Source: Muscardinus avellanarius
Taxonomy: Eukaryota; Chordata; Mammalia; Rodentia; Gliridae
Reading direction: 5' to 3'
Length of the DNA: 64,000 nt
Assembly: GCA_963383645.1 (NCBI GenBank)
Contig: OY726573.1
Span: 17,326,158-17,390,157 of the forward strand
Shown: positions 23,692 through 35,584 of the stretch, piece by piece
Numbering within the stretch: the stretch's first letter is position 1
Layout: each line of letters opens with the position of its first letter
Notes under the pieces: model-generated
Database searches by the model: none
The model's input: only the letters and a program-made list of their open reading frames with translations
What the model was told of the DNA's origin: nothing
Translations under genes and position numbers: made by a program

Positions 23692-26157
23692 TAAAAAAGA
23701 AAAAAGAAGTCATGTATGGTGTCTCGTGCTTGTAATCCCAGTACTTGGGGGGCTGAGACGTAAAGATCACAGGTTCGAGGACAGCCTCAACAAATAGTGA
23801 GCCTCTCATCAACCTGAGAGATACTGTTTCCAAATGAAAATACAAAATAGGCTGGAGTTATACCTCTGAGATAGAATGCCTCTGAGTTCAACCTCAGGAA
23901 AGAAAGAAAGAAGCCAAGCGTGGTGGTGCACGCTTGTAATCCCAGCATTTGGGAGGTTGAGACAGAAGGATCACGGTTAAAGGCCAGCCTCAGCTACTTA
24001 GTGAGGTCCTTTGCAACTCAGTGAGACCCTGTTTCCAAATTAAGAATAAAAAAATAGGGCTGGGGGTGTCATTCAGAGGTAGAATGTCCCTGTGTTCCAT
24101 CCCCAGTACCAGAAAGAAAGAGAAAGAGAGAGAGAGAAAGGCAACCATTGGGAGACCAACAGACAGAGGGAGGACCAGGGAGATAAAATTAAGATAAGAA
24201 GGTGGAAAAAAATAACGAGCTATTTCAGGCAGCCAGCAGATGTGAGACAAACAGGCCAAAAGACAGTTGGGCGGCTGCAGGGCCACAGGACTGCAGAGAT
24301 TAACACTACGCGCCTGCCCCGCCCCGTCCCCAGCCCCCAGTGCCGCGCTGTGCTGTACTGTGGAGAAGCTTGTCTCTGGGCTGACTGGCGGCGATGCCCG
24401 GATGATGTGAGCCACCGATTTTGGTGCCCGAGGCTTGCAGCCTTCATGGAGCGGGCAGGGGAGCTGGCAACTCTGCCTTTCACCTACACTGCAGGTACCA
24501 GAGGAGGTTGATGGGGGGGGGGGACACTGGGCCAGGTGTTCGAGACTGGGGCCTGGGTACAAGCTCCTGGGACTGAAGACTAAGTGCCTTTGGCTACAGT
24601 CTAGATCTTGGGAATAAGGATTGGATGCTGGGGATTTCTGAAGCGTAAGACTGGATGCCTGGGTCCCTGGAAGAGCTCAGGGGGTTTCTAGGGGAGGGGT
24701 ACAAATGCTTGGTTCCCAGCTCTACCACTAATGGGCAGTGTGACCTTAAACACATTACATCATTTTTTAGAGCCTGTTTCATCTCTAAAAGAGAGATACT
24801 GCCGGGCGTGGTGGCGCACGCTTGTAATCCCTGTGCTTGGGAGGCTGAGACAGGAGGATCGCACAGGTTCGAAGCCAGCCTCAGCTACTTAGTGAGGCTC
24901 TCAGCAACCTAGTGAGACCCTGTTTCCAAATAAAGTATAAAATAGGTCTGGGAGTATAGCCCAGAGGTAGAAAGCTTCTGGGTTCCGCTCTAGTGCCACC
25001 AAAAGAATTAAAAAATAATAAAAGAAAGATACTGACATGTAAAATCTCACAGAAGTATCACAAGGATGATGTGGGCTCAGTGCCTTATAGACACTCAGAA
25101 ATGAAAGTCCCTAGTGGGCATGTGGGTATATGCCTGTAATCCCAGTACTTGGGAGCCTGAGACAGGAGAATTGCAGGTCTGAGGTTAGCCTCAGCAACTT
25201 AGTGAGACCCTGTTTCAAAATAAAAAATAAAATAGGACTGGAGTTGTAGCTCAGAGATAGAATGGCCCTGGTTTCAATCCCTAGTACCACAGGGGATAAA
25301 AGGGAGAGAGACAGGAGTGTTGGTTGGTTCCCTCTCTGACTAGAAACAGACTCAGATGCAGGGGGAGACTGAGGGGAGCTAGGGTCTTGGAGCCTCTCCA
25401 CCAGGCTCTCAACTCCTCCTCTCCTCCTTCTCCAGAGGTGACCAGTGAAACCTTTAACAAGGAAGCCTTCCTGACCTCTCGGGGCCTTACTCGTGGCTAC
25501 TGGACCCAGTTCAGCATGCTGATTCCAGGGCCCAGCACCCCCAGGCACCCCTGGGGCAGCACGCCATCCCTCAGCCTTCGTCTCAGTGGTGCGTGGACCT
25601 CTCTTCAGGCAGAGCCCCTCAGCCCAGAGGGAAGGACTGGGGAGAAAAAGCTGACCATTTGTCTACCTCCACACACTTGGCAAACCATTACCAACACAAA
25701 CAAGGTCACATTAAACCTTTTCACAGACCTCAAAGAAGTCACCTTGAGCTGGTTGTGGTGGTGCACACCTGTAATCCCAGTACTAGGGAGGCTGAGACAG
25801 GAGGAAGACAGGTTCTATCTAGACCAGCACAAGATAACTTAGCAAGACCCCAATTTTTGGTTTTTGTTTTTTTGTTTTTGTAGCTCTGGGGATTGTACCC
25901 AGGGACATTCTGCCTCTGAGCTATACCCTCAGTCCTATTTTATTGTTTATTTTGAAGTAAGGCCTCACTAAGTTGCAAAGGGCCTCACTCAATTGCTGAG
26001 GCTGGCTGCAAACCTACAATTCTCCTGTCTCAGCCTCCTTAGTACTGGGATTATAAGCCTGTGCCACCACGCCCAGCTAGCAAGACTTGGTTTGAAAATA
26101 AAAAAGGGTTGGAGGTGTAGTTCCACAGTATAGCACCCCTGAGTTCCTTCTCAATAC

Positions 26158-26201
<44 letters not shown>

Positions 26202-28624
26202 AACCACCCTGCTGTCCCCATGCAGTGGGCCAGTCCCTAGGTGAGCCCCATTCCTCCTGCCGCCTCTCTCAGGAAGCACATCTAGCTGCCTGGGAGGAGG
26301 AACGGGAGATACGTGAGGTGGGGGCTTCCTGACCCCAGGCCCCTCTTCTCTTTTTCCTCCTCTCAGGAGATCCTTACCAGCTTCTCCAGGGGGATGGGCC
26401 TGCCCTGATGCCTCCGGTGCCCCCAGACCCACCCAAGGGCCTCTTTGGTGAGCTGTGGGGGGTGGGCTGAGGGAGCCAGGGGTAGCAATAGAGGCTGGAG
26501 GGCCAGAAGCCTGGGTGGCTGAGAAAAGGGGGGCTCTAGGTGGGCATGGTGGCACACACTTGTAACCCTAGTGCTTGGTAGGCTGAGACAGGAGAATCGC
26601 AGGTTTTCAGCCAGCCTCAGGTATTTAGTGAGGCCATCTGCAACTTAGTGAGATTCTGTTTCAAAATAAAGAATAAAAAATAGGGCTGGGGGTATAGTTT
26701 GGAGGTAGAATACCCCTGGATTCAATCCCCAGCACCGGAAAAAAAAAGAAAGGAAGGAAAAAAGAAGGAAGGAAGGAAGGAAGGAAGGAAGGAAGGAAGG
26801 AAGGAAGGAAGGAAGGAATAGGGGGCTCTTGGGCCAGAGAGGCTGAGGCCTGGAGCCAGCCTCCCATAACCCACCCTCTCCAGGCTCATGGCAGGATTAC
26901 TACACATGGCGAGGCCTCAGCCTCGACTCCCCCGTGGCTGTGCTTCTCACCTACCCGCTGACGGTGTACCATATCATCACCCACCTGGTGCCCCAGTCCT
27001 GTAAGAAGGGCGGGGCAGGAGGGCCCGGGGGGCATGGGGGCAGTGGGGCCCCCCCTGAGAGAGCTGGCTGGCTTCTCACCAGTCCCTGAGCTCAACATGC
27101 AGAACAAGCAGTCGATAAAGATCCACGTGGTGGAGGCGGGGAAGGAGTTCGACCTGATCATGGTGTTCTGGGTAAGTCTGCAGGCTGGGGACGGCCCGGG
27201 CGTGGAGTGGACAACGGTGGGACCCAGATCTGTCCTCTCCTTCAGGAGCTCTTGGTTCTGCTCCCCCATGTGGCGCTGGAACTGCAGTTTGTGGGTGATG
27301 GCCTGCCTCCTGAGAATGACCAGCAGCATTTTACCCTGCAAAGAGTGAGGCTTGGGGGGAGCCTGGATCCTTCTAGTGGCCTCTTGACTGGGCCCTGCTC
27401 GTCTCTTCCGCTCTCTGTCTTGCTTGGCGCACCCTCCAGTGCCCTAACTGACAGGGGATTCCCCATTCCACTCCCGGCCCCTGCAGGACGGCCCCCAGGT
27501 GTCTGTCCGTCCTAATTCGGGGGTATCAGCGAGGCTGAGCTCTGGGGCTAAGGAGAAAGGGGGTCGCAGGGACCTGCAGATCAAGGTGTCAGCCAGACCC
27601 TACCACCTGCTCCAGGGGCCCAAGCCTGACCTGGTTATCGGTAAGCGTTTGGGGCTCGGGGACCGGGGTGCGGGGAAGGTATACACAAGAGGCGGCTATG
27701 GAAGCCAGCATTTTCCTGCCCTGACTGCAGGATTCAACTCTGGCTTTGGTCTCAAGGACACATGGCTGAGCTCTCTGCCCCGGTTACAGGTGGGGAATCT
27801 TACCTCCTGCCCGGCCCCTCCTTCCTTTTCTGAAAGCCTCTGGACTCCCTTGTTCCCTGGCAACTGCTCCACAGACCTTGAGAGTGCCCGCGGGTCCTTC
27901 TGCCCTTCCCCGCCACATGCCTCCCCTGCATCCTGGTCTGTCCCAGGGCCTCAGTTTTCAACCCCGCTTGCCATCTGGGGGCTCTGGCATGTCTGGGGGA
28001 GGAGTCCCTGAAGCCCTGGCTCTCTCAGTCCCTCAGGGTACCCGCTTTCTTCACCGAGTACTGCGAGTACGGCTGTGTGATGGACGAACAGACCATGGCG
28101 GTGGCCACGGGAGGGGGCACTAGCCCTCCACAGCCCAACCCCTTCCGCTCCCCGTTTCGCCTCAGAGCAGCCGACAACTGCATGCCCTGGTAAGGGCCCA
28201 CGGCCTCGCGATTTCTCTCCCCACCCATAACTTCTCCTACTCTTCAAATCCGAAAAGGTCTCTGCTCGCCGGTATGGAGGCACAGGCCGGTAATCCCAGG
28301 CAAGGGTGGCTGAGACAAGAGTATCTCAGGGTCGAGGTCGAGGTCAGCCTCAGCAAGTAGTGAGGCCCTCAGCAATTTAGTGAGACCGTTTCCAATTTTA
28401 AAAATAGAACTGGGAGTCTGGGGGGTGTAGCTCAGAGGTAGAATGCCCCTGGGTTCAATCCCCAGCACCACAGAAGGCCTCTGCTCTCCTGGGATGCTCC
28501 TGGTCTCAGTCCTACAACCCAACTTTCTCTGTCCCCGCTACTCACCAACCCCTGGCTGGTCTCTGAACCTCCACCCGCTTTAGGTCCAGTTCACGAAATC
28601 GCCCCAGCCCCTTACCCTGCCTCC

Positions 28625-28667
<43 letters not shown>

Positions 28668-28950
28668 TCTGCTTGCCCGCGGGGCCCGAGGGAGCCCTAC
28701 CCCTTAGAACTCGGGCCTCAGCCCCGCCCCTAGGGTACAGGCCCCGCCCCGACGGCGCCCGCGCACCTCTCTCACCAGGTACTGCAACGCCTTCATCTTC
28801 CATCTGGTCTACAAGCCTCCCCAAGTCTGTGGGGCGCGACCTGCGCCGGGGCCCGCGCCCCCAGCCCCAACTCCGGTCGCCCTTCCCGCCCCCGCCCGAA
28901 GGCGCCGAGGAGAAAAGAAGGCTGGACGCGGTGCCCGTCGGCGGAGATGA
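21857..28950 (+). CDS. ZMYND15: Zinc finger MYND-type containing 15 (13 coding exons, 742 aa)
   Basis: Coding exons: 21857-22448, 22853-23087, 23173-23328, 24334-24494, 25436-25588, 26367-26447, 26884-27000, 27083-27171, 27246-27344, 27487-27640, 27731-27789, 28029-28189 and 28779-28950. Every junction is GT/AG and phases agree, giving 2229 nt and 742 aa, the human length. The protein opens MEFVSGYRDEFLDFAALLFG. It has an acidic Glu/Asp run at about 112-137, and a MYND zinc finger at 313-359 split by exons 3 and 4 (C313/C316, C328/C331, C337/C341, H355/C359). It ends in a Pro/Ala-rich, Arg-rich tail. In mouse, ZMYND15 is a histone-deacetylase-dependent repressor needed for spermiogenesis, acting in the spermatid nucleus. 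At least one 5' non-coding exon probably lies in the CpG island; its limits are unclear. Introns hold SINEs but no exon is broken. Confidence 0.97.
22449..22852 (+). other. ZMYND15 intron, unique sequence
   Basis: A 404-bp intron with no repeat body recognised and a pyrimidine-rich acceptor tract before 22853. Confidence 0.6.
23415..24140 (+). repeat. SINEs in ZMYND15 intron
   Basis: Plus copies at 23415-23575, 23707-23895 and 23913-24110 lie between exons 3 and 4. A (CA)n tract (23636-23687) follows an ID-tail fragment; a GAAA/GA tract follows the last copy. Confidence 0.8.
24803..25290 (+). repeat. Two SINEs between ZMYND15 exons 4 and 5
   Basis: Plus copies at 24803-25000 and 25113-25290. 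A direct repeat, GAGAGATACTG before the first and GAAAGATACTG after it, suggests an imperfect target-site duplication. Confidence 0.8.
25745..26203. repeat. SINE split by an opposite-strand SINE, with (GAAA)n tail
   Basis: A plus copy (25745-25855 and 26080-26155) is interrupted by a minus copy (25860-26078); TAGCAAGAC occurs at both junctions. The outer copy ends in a (GAAA)n tract at 26158-26202. Confidence 0.75.
26541..26818 (+). repeat. B1-dID SINE with (GGAA)n tail
   Basis: A plus copy at 26541-26735 followed by a homopurine tail whose GGAA units run about 26768-26818. It lies between ZMYND15 exons 6 and 7. Confidence 0.85.
28260..28475 (+). repeat. B1-dID SINE in last ZMYND15 intron
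   Basis: A plus copy with diverged B1 half and a well-kept ID half (GGTGTAGCTCAGAGGTAGAA). Confidence 0.8.
28627..28664. repeat. Uninterrupted A38 tract
   Basis: Thirty-eight consecutive A bases in the last ZMYND15 intron, 114 bp before the final exon. No SINE body is attached on either side. Confidence 0.95.
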
Positions 28951-29056
28951 GGCCCGAGACGGCCGCGGTCCACCCCTCCCCAAACATGTCTGCCAAAGAG
29001 AAAGGAAAATACCCAAAGCCGAGGGGGAGGACTGGTCGGCCTAGCTCCGAAAGGTA

Positions 29057-29062
29057 AATAAA
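29057..29062 (+). terminator. ZMYND15: ZMYND15 polyadenylation signal
   Basis: AATAAA lies 107 nt after the ZMYND15 TGA, with no competing signal between. Cleavage is expected about 15-25 nt further on. Confidence 0.8.
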
Positions 29063-29079
29063 ATGACTTGTTTAAAACC

Positions 29080-29500
29080 ACTGAGTCATTGGTCCTCTGA
29101 TTACACCCTCTCAATTGAGTCATTAGCCTGGGAAAGGAGAGGAGGATTTAGGGGTGCCTGGCTTTCTCCTCTAGGTGGATTCCGTTCTTCCTTGGTAATC
29201 CCAAACTTCTCCCACTGTAAATGCTGGAAAACCATTTTCCAGCCTCGGTGGCCACCTGGGGACCCGCCCCAAGGTAAGCAAAGACCAGGAAGCAGGAAGG
29301 GGATTTTCACTAGCAAAGCAGGGAAGCGGACAACCTTCCGGGAAACGTGACACACAGCCTGTTGGTTTAGACTCAGTGAAAATCCCCAGCAACCCAGCTC
29401 CACCTGCTCCCTCCTCACTTCCCGCACGGCCAGTGAACTGTCAATTCCTGCTGATTGGTCTCCTAAAATCACTCGCATTCATCAATTTATGTCCAGTCGC
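29080..29500. other. Unique 3' flank of ZMYND15
   Basis: About 420 bp without SINEs. No exon is recognised; TM4SF5, next in human order, is not seen here. Confidence 0.5.
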
Positions 29501-30420
29501 TCTGCAAAAACTCCACCATGGCCCATCTCCACATTGCAGCCAAAGTGTTCCTTCTAAAACACATCTGAAGCCGGGCGTGGTGGCGCACGCTTGTAATCCC
29601 CGCGCTTGGGAGGCAGAGACAGGAGGATCATGCAGGTTCGAAGCCAGCCGCGCGCGCTGGCTTAGGAGACCCTGTTTCCAAATAAAAATGTAAAAATAGG
29701 TCTGGGAGTGTAGCCTAGAGCTAGAATTGCTTCCAGGAACCCCAGTACCACCAAAATAAAAAATAAAAATAAAATAAAAATAAACTAAAAAAAAATAAAA
29801 CACATCTGAAGCTGGCCACAGCGGTGCAGGATTGTAGATCCCAGTACTTGGGAGGTGGAGACAAGAGGATCACAGGTAGGAGGACAGCCTCAGCCAGGAA
29901 TAAGAGTCTCATCAACCCAGCAAGATTCTGCTTAAAACTAAAATAAATAAACAAACAAATAAAATAGGGCTGGGAGTATAATTTTGAGGTAGAATGCCCC
30001 TGGGTTCAATCCCGAGTACCACATAAATAAATAGGCTGAGGGTGTGGCTCAGAGGTAGAATGCCCCTGAGTTCAACCCCCAGAACCAAACAAACAAGCAA
30101 ACAAGCAAACCTTGAAGGTCTGGGGGTGTAGCTCAGTGGTGCAGCCCTTGCCCTGGGTTCAATCCCCAGCATCACAAAAACTTAAAATGAAACACACTTA
30201 GCTGGGTGCAGTGGCACATGGCTGTGATCACAGTACACTGAAAGCTGAGACGGACCAGAAGGTCTTAGATTTGAGGCCAGCCTGTGGTCAAATAGCAAAA
30301 CCCTGTATAGCTTGAAGATAATCCCCAGTACCACCACCACAAGAGGAAGGATAAGAAGAATGAAACACAACGGAACCTAGTCCTCCTCTGTTTAAATCCT
30401 TTATGTGACTGTTTCTTCCT
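29500..30420. mobile_element. L2 relic interrupted by SINEs
   Basis: Bases 29520-29566 (CACATTGCAGCCAAAGTGTT then CCTTCTAAAACACATCTG) resemble the L2 3' region. A possible continuation lies at 30364-30420, beyond about 800 bp of inserted SINEs. Confidence 0.5.
29567..30340 (+). repeat. SINE cluster sharing target sites
   Basis: A shortened copy at 29567-29797 and a second copy at 29812-29960 follow each other. AAAACACATCTGAAG occurs before each, so the second inserted at or beside the duplicated site of the first. ID tails are at 29975-30025, 30030-30085 and 30115-30180. Another plus copy lies at 30200-30340, flanked by AATGAAACACA. Confidence 0.8.
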
Positions 30421-30444
30421 TTCTTTCTTTCTTTCCTTCTTTTT

Positions 30445-30650
30445 TTTTGGGGGGGGTACTAGGGGTGGAACCCAGGGGCTTTTTACCTCCGGGCTATACT
30501 CCCAGAACTATTTTTTACTTATTTGGAAACAGGGTCTCAGTCTCACTAAGTTGCTGAGAGCCTCACTAAGTAGCTGAGGCTGGCTTCGAACCTGTGTGAT
30601 CCTCCTTTCTCAGCCTCCCAAGCACTGGGATTACAAGCCTGCGCCACCAC
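30445..30650 (-). repeat. B1-dID SINE
   Basis: A full minus-strand copy of the AAATAAAATATAAAATAGG-linker type. Confidence 0.8.
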
Positions 30651-30765
30651 TGTCTTCCCTTCCTTTTTGATTCTCTTCCTCCCTCCCTTCCTCCTCCTCC
30701 TCCTCCTCCTCCTCCTCCTCCTCCTCCTCCTCCTCCTCCTCCTCCTTCTTCTTCTTCTTCTTCTT

Positions 30766-30825
<60 letters not shown>

Positions 30826-30826
30826 C
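30651..30826. repeat. Long homopyrimidine tract (TCC)n(TTC)n(TC)n
   Basis: About 175 nt nearly free of purines on the plus strand. It begins with mixed C/T, then about 18 TCC units, 8 TTC units and about 26 TC units. Each block is itself a mirror repeat. Confidence 0.95.
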
Positions 30827-30831
30827 TCTTT

Positions 30832-30945
30832 GTTTAGAGACAGGGTCTCCCTATATTCCCCGGGCTGGCCTTGAGTGTGCAGCCCATCCATCTCAGCCAC
30901 TCTACCTGCTGGAATTACAGGTCGGTGCTGCGGCTCCCCACCGCT
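30832..30945 (-). repeat. B1-like monomer, diverged
   Basis: A minus-strand GAGACAGGGTCTC and CTGGAATTACAGG block without an ID half. It may be an old B1 monomer or a remnant of a dimer. Confidence 0.5.
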
Positions 30946-31112
30946 TTTCTTAAAATCAAGATGGGCACAAAAATCACACATGGTCAAGTCAGAATGGTAG
31001 CAAAGGGGTCCTTTGAGCGTGGACTAAAGGTAATAATTTCCAAGTCACAAAGTAGAGAAAAAGAAAGATGATAGGACTGGCCAACTCCACCTTAACCAAG
31101 TGATTAAGAAAA

Positions 31113-31299
31113 TAAAGTCAGGCATGATGGCGCATGCCTGTAATCCCAGTACTTAGGAGGCTGAGCTAGGAGGATCACAGGTTCAGAGCTACCCTTGGCA
31201 ACTTAGTGAAACCCTGTTTCAAAATAAAAATTAAAATAGAGCTAAAATAAAATAAAATAGAAGCCCAGAGGCAGAATGCCCCTGAGTTCAATTCTCAGC

Positions 31300-31347
<48 letters not shown>

Positions 31348-31922
31348 AAGTCCAATTGATATCATGTGCCATGTGCCTCCTGACCCAGTAGGTTGAGAGG
31401 ACACATTACCTCTGTGGTATTCTTCCTCAAATTCTACAACTACAGGGCAATCATGGCATATATCCAACAAATCCATATTTTGGAACAGTCTACAAAATAT
31501 CTGACACTATTCTTCAAAAGTGTCATGAGGTTAGGCGTGGTGGCGCAAACTTGTAATCCCAGTACTTGGGAGACCGAAACAAGAGGAACACAGTTCTTAG
31601 ACAGCCTCAGCTACTTAGTGAGGCCCTCCACAACTTAATGAGACCCTGTTTCCAAATAAAGAATAAAAAATAGGGCCGGGAATGTAGCTTAGAGGTAGAA
31701 TGCCTCTAGGTTCCATCCGCAATACTAAATAAAAAAAATGTGTCATGAAAGGCAAGGCAAACCCAAGGGACTGTAACAGATTACGAGAGACTGAGGTACT
31801 ATGACACTAAGTGTTATGCAGTATCTTGAACTGAATCCTGGAACAGAAAAAGGATATTAGTGAGAAAACGGGCAATCTGAATAAAGTCTGTAGTTTAGCT
31901 AATAGTATTGTATCAGGGCTAA

Positions 31923-31964
<42 letters not shown>

Positions 31965-32870
31965 TGTGTGAGTGTGTGTGTGGTACTGGGAACTAATCCC
32001 AGCATTTGGGAGGCTGAGACAGGAGGATCGAGGTTCACAGACAGCTTCAGCTACATAGTGAGGCCCTTTGTAACTCAGTGAGACCATGTTTCAAAATAAA
32101 GAATAAAAACACAGGCTGAGCCGGGCGTGGTGGCGCACACTTGTAATCCCCGCGCTTGGGAGGCTGAGACAGGAGGATCGCACAGGTTCAAAGCCAGCCT
32201 CAGCTACTTAGTGAGGTTTTCAGCAACTTAGTGAGACCCTGTTTCCAAATAAAATATAAAATAGGTCTGGGAGTATAGCCCAGAGGTAGAAGGGTATCCA
32301 GGAACCCAGTACCACCAAAAAAATAAAAAAGTAGGACTGGGGGTGTAGCTCAGAAGTAGAATGACCCTGGGTTCCATCCCAAGTACTGGGGGAAAAAAAA
32401 AAATTGAACCAAGAAGTCGGGCATGGTGATGCATGCTTGTAATCCCAGCATTTGGGAGGCTGAGACAGAAGGATTGCGGTTCATGGACAGCTTTAGGTAC
32501 TTAATGAGGACCTTTGCAACTCAGTGAGACCCTGTTTCAAAATAAAGAATAAAAAATAGCTCTGGGGGTGTAGTTTGTAGGTAGAATGCCTCTGAGTTCC
32601 ATCCCTAGTACCAAAACATTGAACGGCGAGATTGAATGCCCCTGGGTTCAGTCTCCAGTACTGACAATAAGTAAAGGTGAGCCGGGCATGGTGGCGCATG
32701 CTTGTAATTCCCGTGCTTGGGAGGCTGAGACAGGAGGATCAAAGCCAGCCTCAGCTACTTAGTGAGGCTTTCAGCAACGTATTGAGACCCTGTTTCCAAA
32801 TAAAATATAAAATAGGTCTGGGAGTAGAAAGCCTCTGGGTTTAACCTCAAGTACCATAAAAAAAAAAAAT
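31113..32870 (+). repeat. Plus-strand SINE cluster
   Basis: Copies at 31113-31300 with (CA)n to 31341, 31533-31735, 31985-32100 (5' truncated, preceded by a TG tract 31925-31981), 32120-32320, 32414-32615 and 32680-32860, with ID tails at 32332-32385 and 32620-32670. Bases 31740-31920 are unassigned. Confidence 0.8.
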
Positions 32871-32929
32871 AAGTAAAGGTGATCACACATTGTTTTTGGT
32901 TGTGATGTCTCTCTCTCTATATATATATA

Positions 32930-34200
32930 TTTTTTGGGGGTAACAAGGGTTGAACCCGGCAGCCTCCTACCTCCAGGCTATACCTCCAGCCCTTTTTATT
33001 CTTTATTTTGAAACAGGGTCTTGTTAAGTTTCAGAGGATCGCACTCAGTTGCTGGGGCCTGAATCTGTGATCCTTCTATCTCAGCTTCCCAAGTGCTTTG
33101 ATTACAAGCATGTGGCCCCAGCCCGCTGTGATGTTCCTTAAGTCTCTTTTATTTTGTAAAATCCCTCCCTCCTTTTATATTCTTCTTTATTCTCATGCCT
33201 CTGATTCAATGCAAACCCAGATCACAACGCCATAAGATGTTCCTTATTCTGGAGCTTGCTGGCAACTTCCTCGGGGTGATTTTAATTTTTTAGTTAAAAA
33301 AAATTTTTTTTTTTTTGCGGTACTAGGATTGGAACCCAGGGTCATTCTACCTCCGAGCTATACCTCCAGCGCTATTTTTTATTCTTTATTTTGAAACAGG
33401 GCCTCACTGAGTTATAAAGGGCCTCACTAAGTAGTTGAGGCTGTCCGTGATCCCAATTCTCCTATCTCATTCTCTCAAATTCTGGGATTACAAGCATGCA
33501 CCACCACATCCAGATATTTTTTATATTGATTTCTATTTATTTATTGCTGTACTTGGAGTGAAACACAGGGACATTCTACCTCTGAGCTACACCCTCAGCC
33601 CTATTTTTTATTTGTAATTTTAAAACAAGGTCTTGCCAAACGTGGTGGCACACACTTGTAATCCCAGCATTTGGAAGGCTGAGACAGAGGGATCAAGGTT
33701 CCTGGATAGCCTCAGCTACTTAATGAGGCCCTCTGCAACTCAGTGAGATCCTGTTTTAAGAATAAAGAATAGCCGGGCGTGGTGGCGCACGCTTGTAATC
33801 CCCACGCTTGGGAGGCAGAGACAGGAGGATCGCGCAGGTTCGAAGCCAGCCGCGCTGGCTTAGGAGACCCTGTTTCCAAAAATAAAATAGGTCTGGGAGT
33901 GTAGCCCGGAGATAGACGGGCTTCCAGGAACCCCAGTACCACCAAAAAAAAAAAAAAAAAAAAGAATAAAGAATAATAAAAAAAAATAGGGCTGGGGGGT
34001 AGCTCGGAGATAGAATGCCCCTGGGTTCCATCCCCAGTACTGCAAAAAGAAAGAAAGAAAGGGGAAAAAAAAAAAAAAAACAGGTTTCACTAAGTTGCAG
34101 AGGGCCTCAGTAAGTAGCTAAGGCTGTCTGGGAACCGGGATCCTCCTGTCTCAGCCTCCCAAGCACTGGGATTACAAATGTGTGCCACCATGCCCAGCTT
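32930..34200. repeat. Mixed-orientation SINE cluster
   Basis: Minus copies at 32930-33125 and 33315-33515, a minus ID half at 33540-33610, plus copies at 33634-33772 and 33773-33950 (shortened type, CTTCCAGGAACCCCAGTACC), a plus ID tail at 33985-34055 and a minus copy at 34078-34200. Bases 33126-33300 are unassigned. Confidence 0.8.
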
Positions 34201-34768
34201 CGGGGTGTTTTTTTTTAATTTGTTCACTTATCTTCTTCAGTGCTTATAAACCGGTAGTAAGATCTAGATATCTAGATGACAAGGTTCTTTGGACGTGGGC
34301 CCGGCCAGCCTCTGCGGGGTAACCTCACCTACTCTCTGCCCTCTACCCTGCAGCCAGCTGACTATGTAGACCCCAGCTCTCTCATGGGGGAACTTTTCCT
34401 TTTCTTGCCCCACTAATTACCCTGCAGCCTTCTCTTCCTTATGGAGGGAGGTGTTCCCTGACCACACCCACCCGAGCCTGTTAACACCTTGTATTTCTTC
34501 TTTGGTAGTTCCCCTTCCTCACAGTCTTCCCACCTTCCCTTCCAATTGTGACCGCAGAAGGCCAGGCTTCAGAAACCCTTGGTTAGGCGAGGCTAATTAC
34601 CTTGCTTCCAGCCTGGTTTCTTATCTAATTACTTATCTTTCCTCTCAAGCTTGTCCCCTACAGCCAGAAAGGGAAAGTCTAGCTTCCTAGCGGGTTGAGG
34701 GGAAGCACCACTCCCTTGGCCAGAAAAACAACCTTTCCTAAATTTCTGCCAATTACTGCACACAAAAA
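34201..34768. other. Unique or L2-like spacer
   Basis: About 570 bp without SINEs. The wording around GGAGGTGTTCCCTGACCAC resembles L2 3' sequence, but I cannot define limits. No gene is seen. Confidence 0.35.
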
Positions 34769-34974
34769 TACAAAAGGGCCAGGCGTGGTGGCGCAAGCTT
34801 GTAATCCCCGCGCTTGGGAGGCTGAGACAGGAGGATCGCACAGGTTCGAAGCCAGCCTCAACTACTTAGTGAGGCTCTTGGCAACTTAGGGAGACCCTGT
34901 TTCCAAATAAAATATAAAATAGGTCTGGGAGTATAGCTGAGACGTAGAAAGCCTCTGGGTTCCACCCCCAGTAC

Positions 34975-35052
<78 letters not shown>

Positions 35053-35440
35053 CTGGGCATGGTGGCGCAAGCTTGTAATCCCAGCATTCGGAAGGCTAAG
35101 ACTGAAGGATAGTGGTTCGTGGACAGCCTCAGCTACTTAGTGAGGACCTCTGCAATTTAGTGAGACCCGGTTTCAGAATAAAAAATAGGGCAGGGAGGTC
35201 AAATGCCTCTGGGTTTCATCCCCAGACCTGCAAAATAAATTTAAAAAAAAGAAAAAAATATATATATACACACACATGAGAGGCTGAGACAGGAGGATTA
35301 CAGGTTTAAGGCCAGCCTCAGCAACTTAGAGAGACCCTCCACAACTTAGTGAGACCCTGTTTCAAACTTAAAAAAAAAAATAGGTCTGGGATGTAGTTCA
35401 GAGGTAGAATGCTCCTGGTTTCAACCCCCAGTAACCCCTA
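34769..35440 (+). repeat. SINEs with (CA)n and (TAA)n tails
   Basis: A plus copy at 34769-34974 has a (CA)n tail at 34975-35008 followed by (TAA)n at 35009-35050. Further plus copies are at 35055-35230 (CAGACC type) and 35278-35440. Confidence 0.85.
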
Positions 35441-35469
35441 TCCCCAAACAATCAAGTCAGTTAAGGACA

Positions 35470-35575
35470 CAAGAATTGTAAAGACAGCTAAACATGTAGA
35501 AAATGTAAAGTCATTTCATTTCACTAATGATCAAGGAAAATAAAAGAATGAGATAGTTTCAGCATTCAGATTGCC
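35470..35575. mobile_element. Possible L1 fragment
   Basis: TTTCACTAATGATCAAGGAA resembles a phrase in the 3' part of L1 ORF2. It is short and diverged. Confidence 0.3.
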
Positions 35576-35584
35576 TTTTAGTTT

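Noticed and set aside
28400..28475. tRNA-like sequence in ID halves (GGTGTAGCTCAGAGGTAGAA)
   Set aside because: This is the tRNA-Ala-derived part of the SINE, present throughout the window. No copy folds as a complete tRNA gene by inspection.
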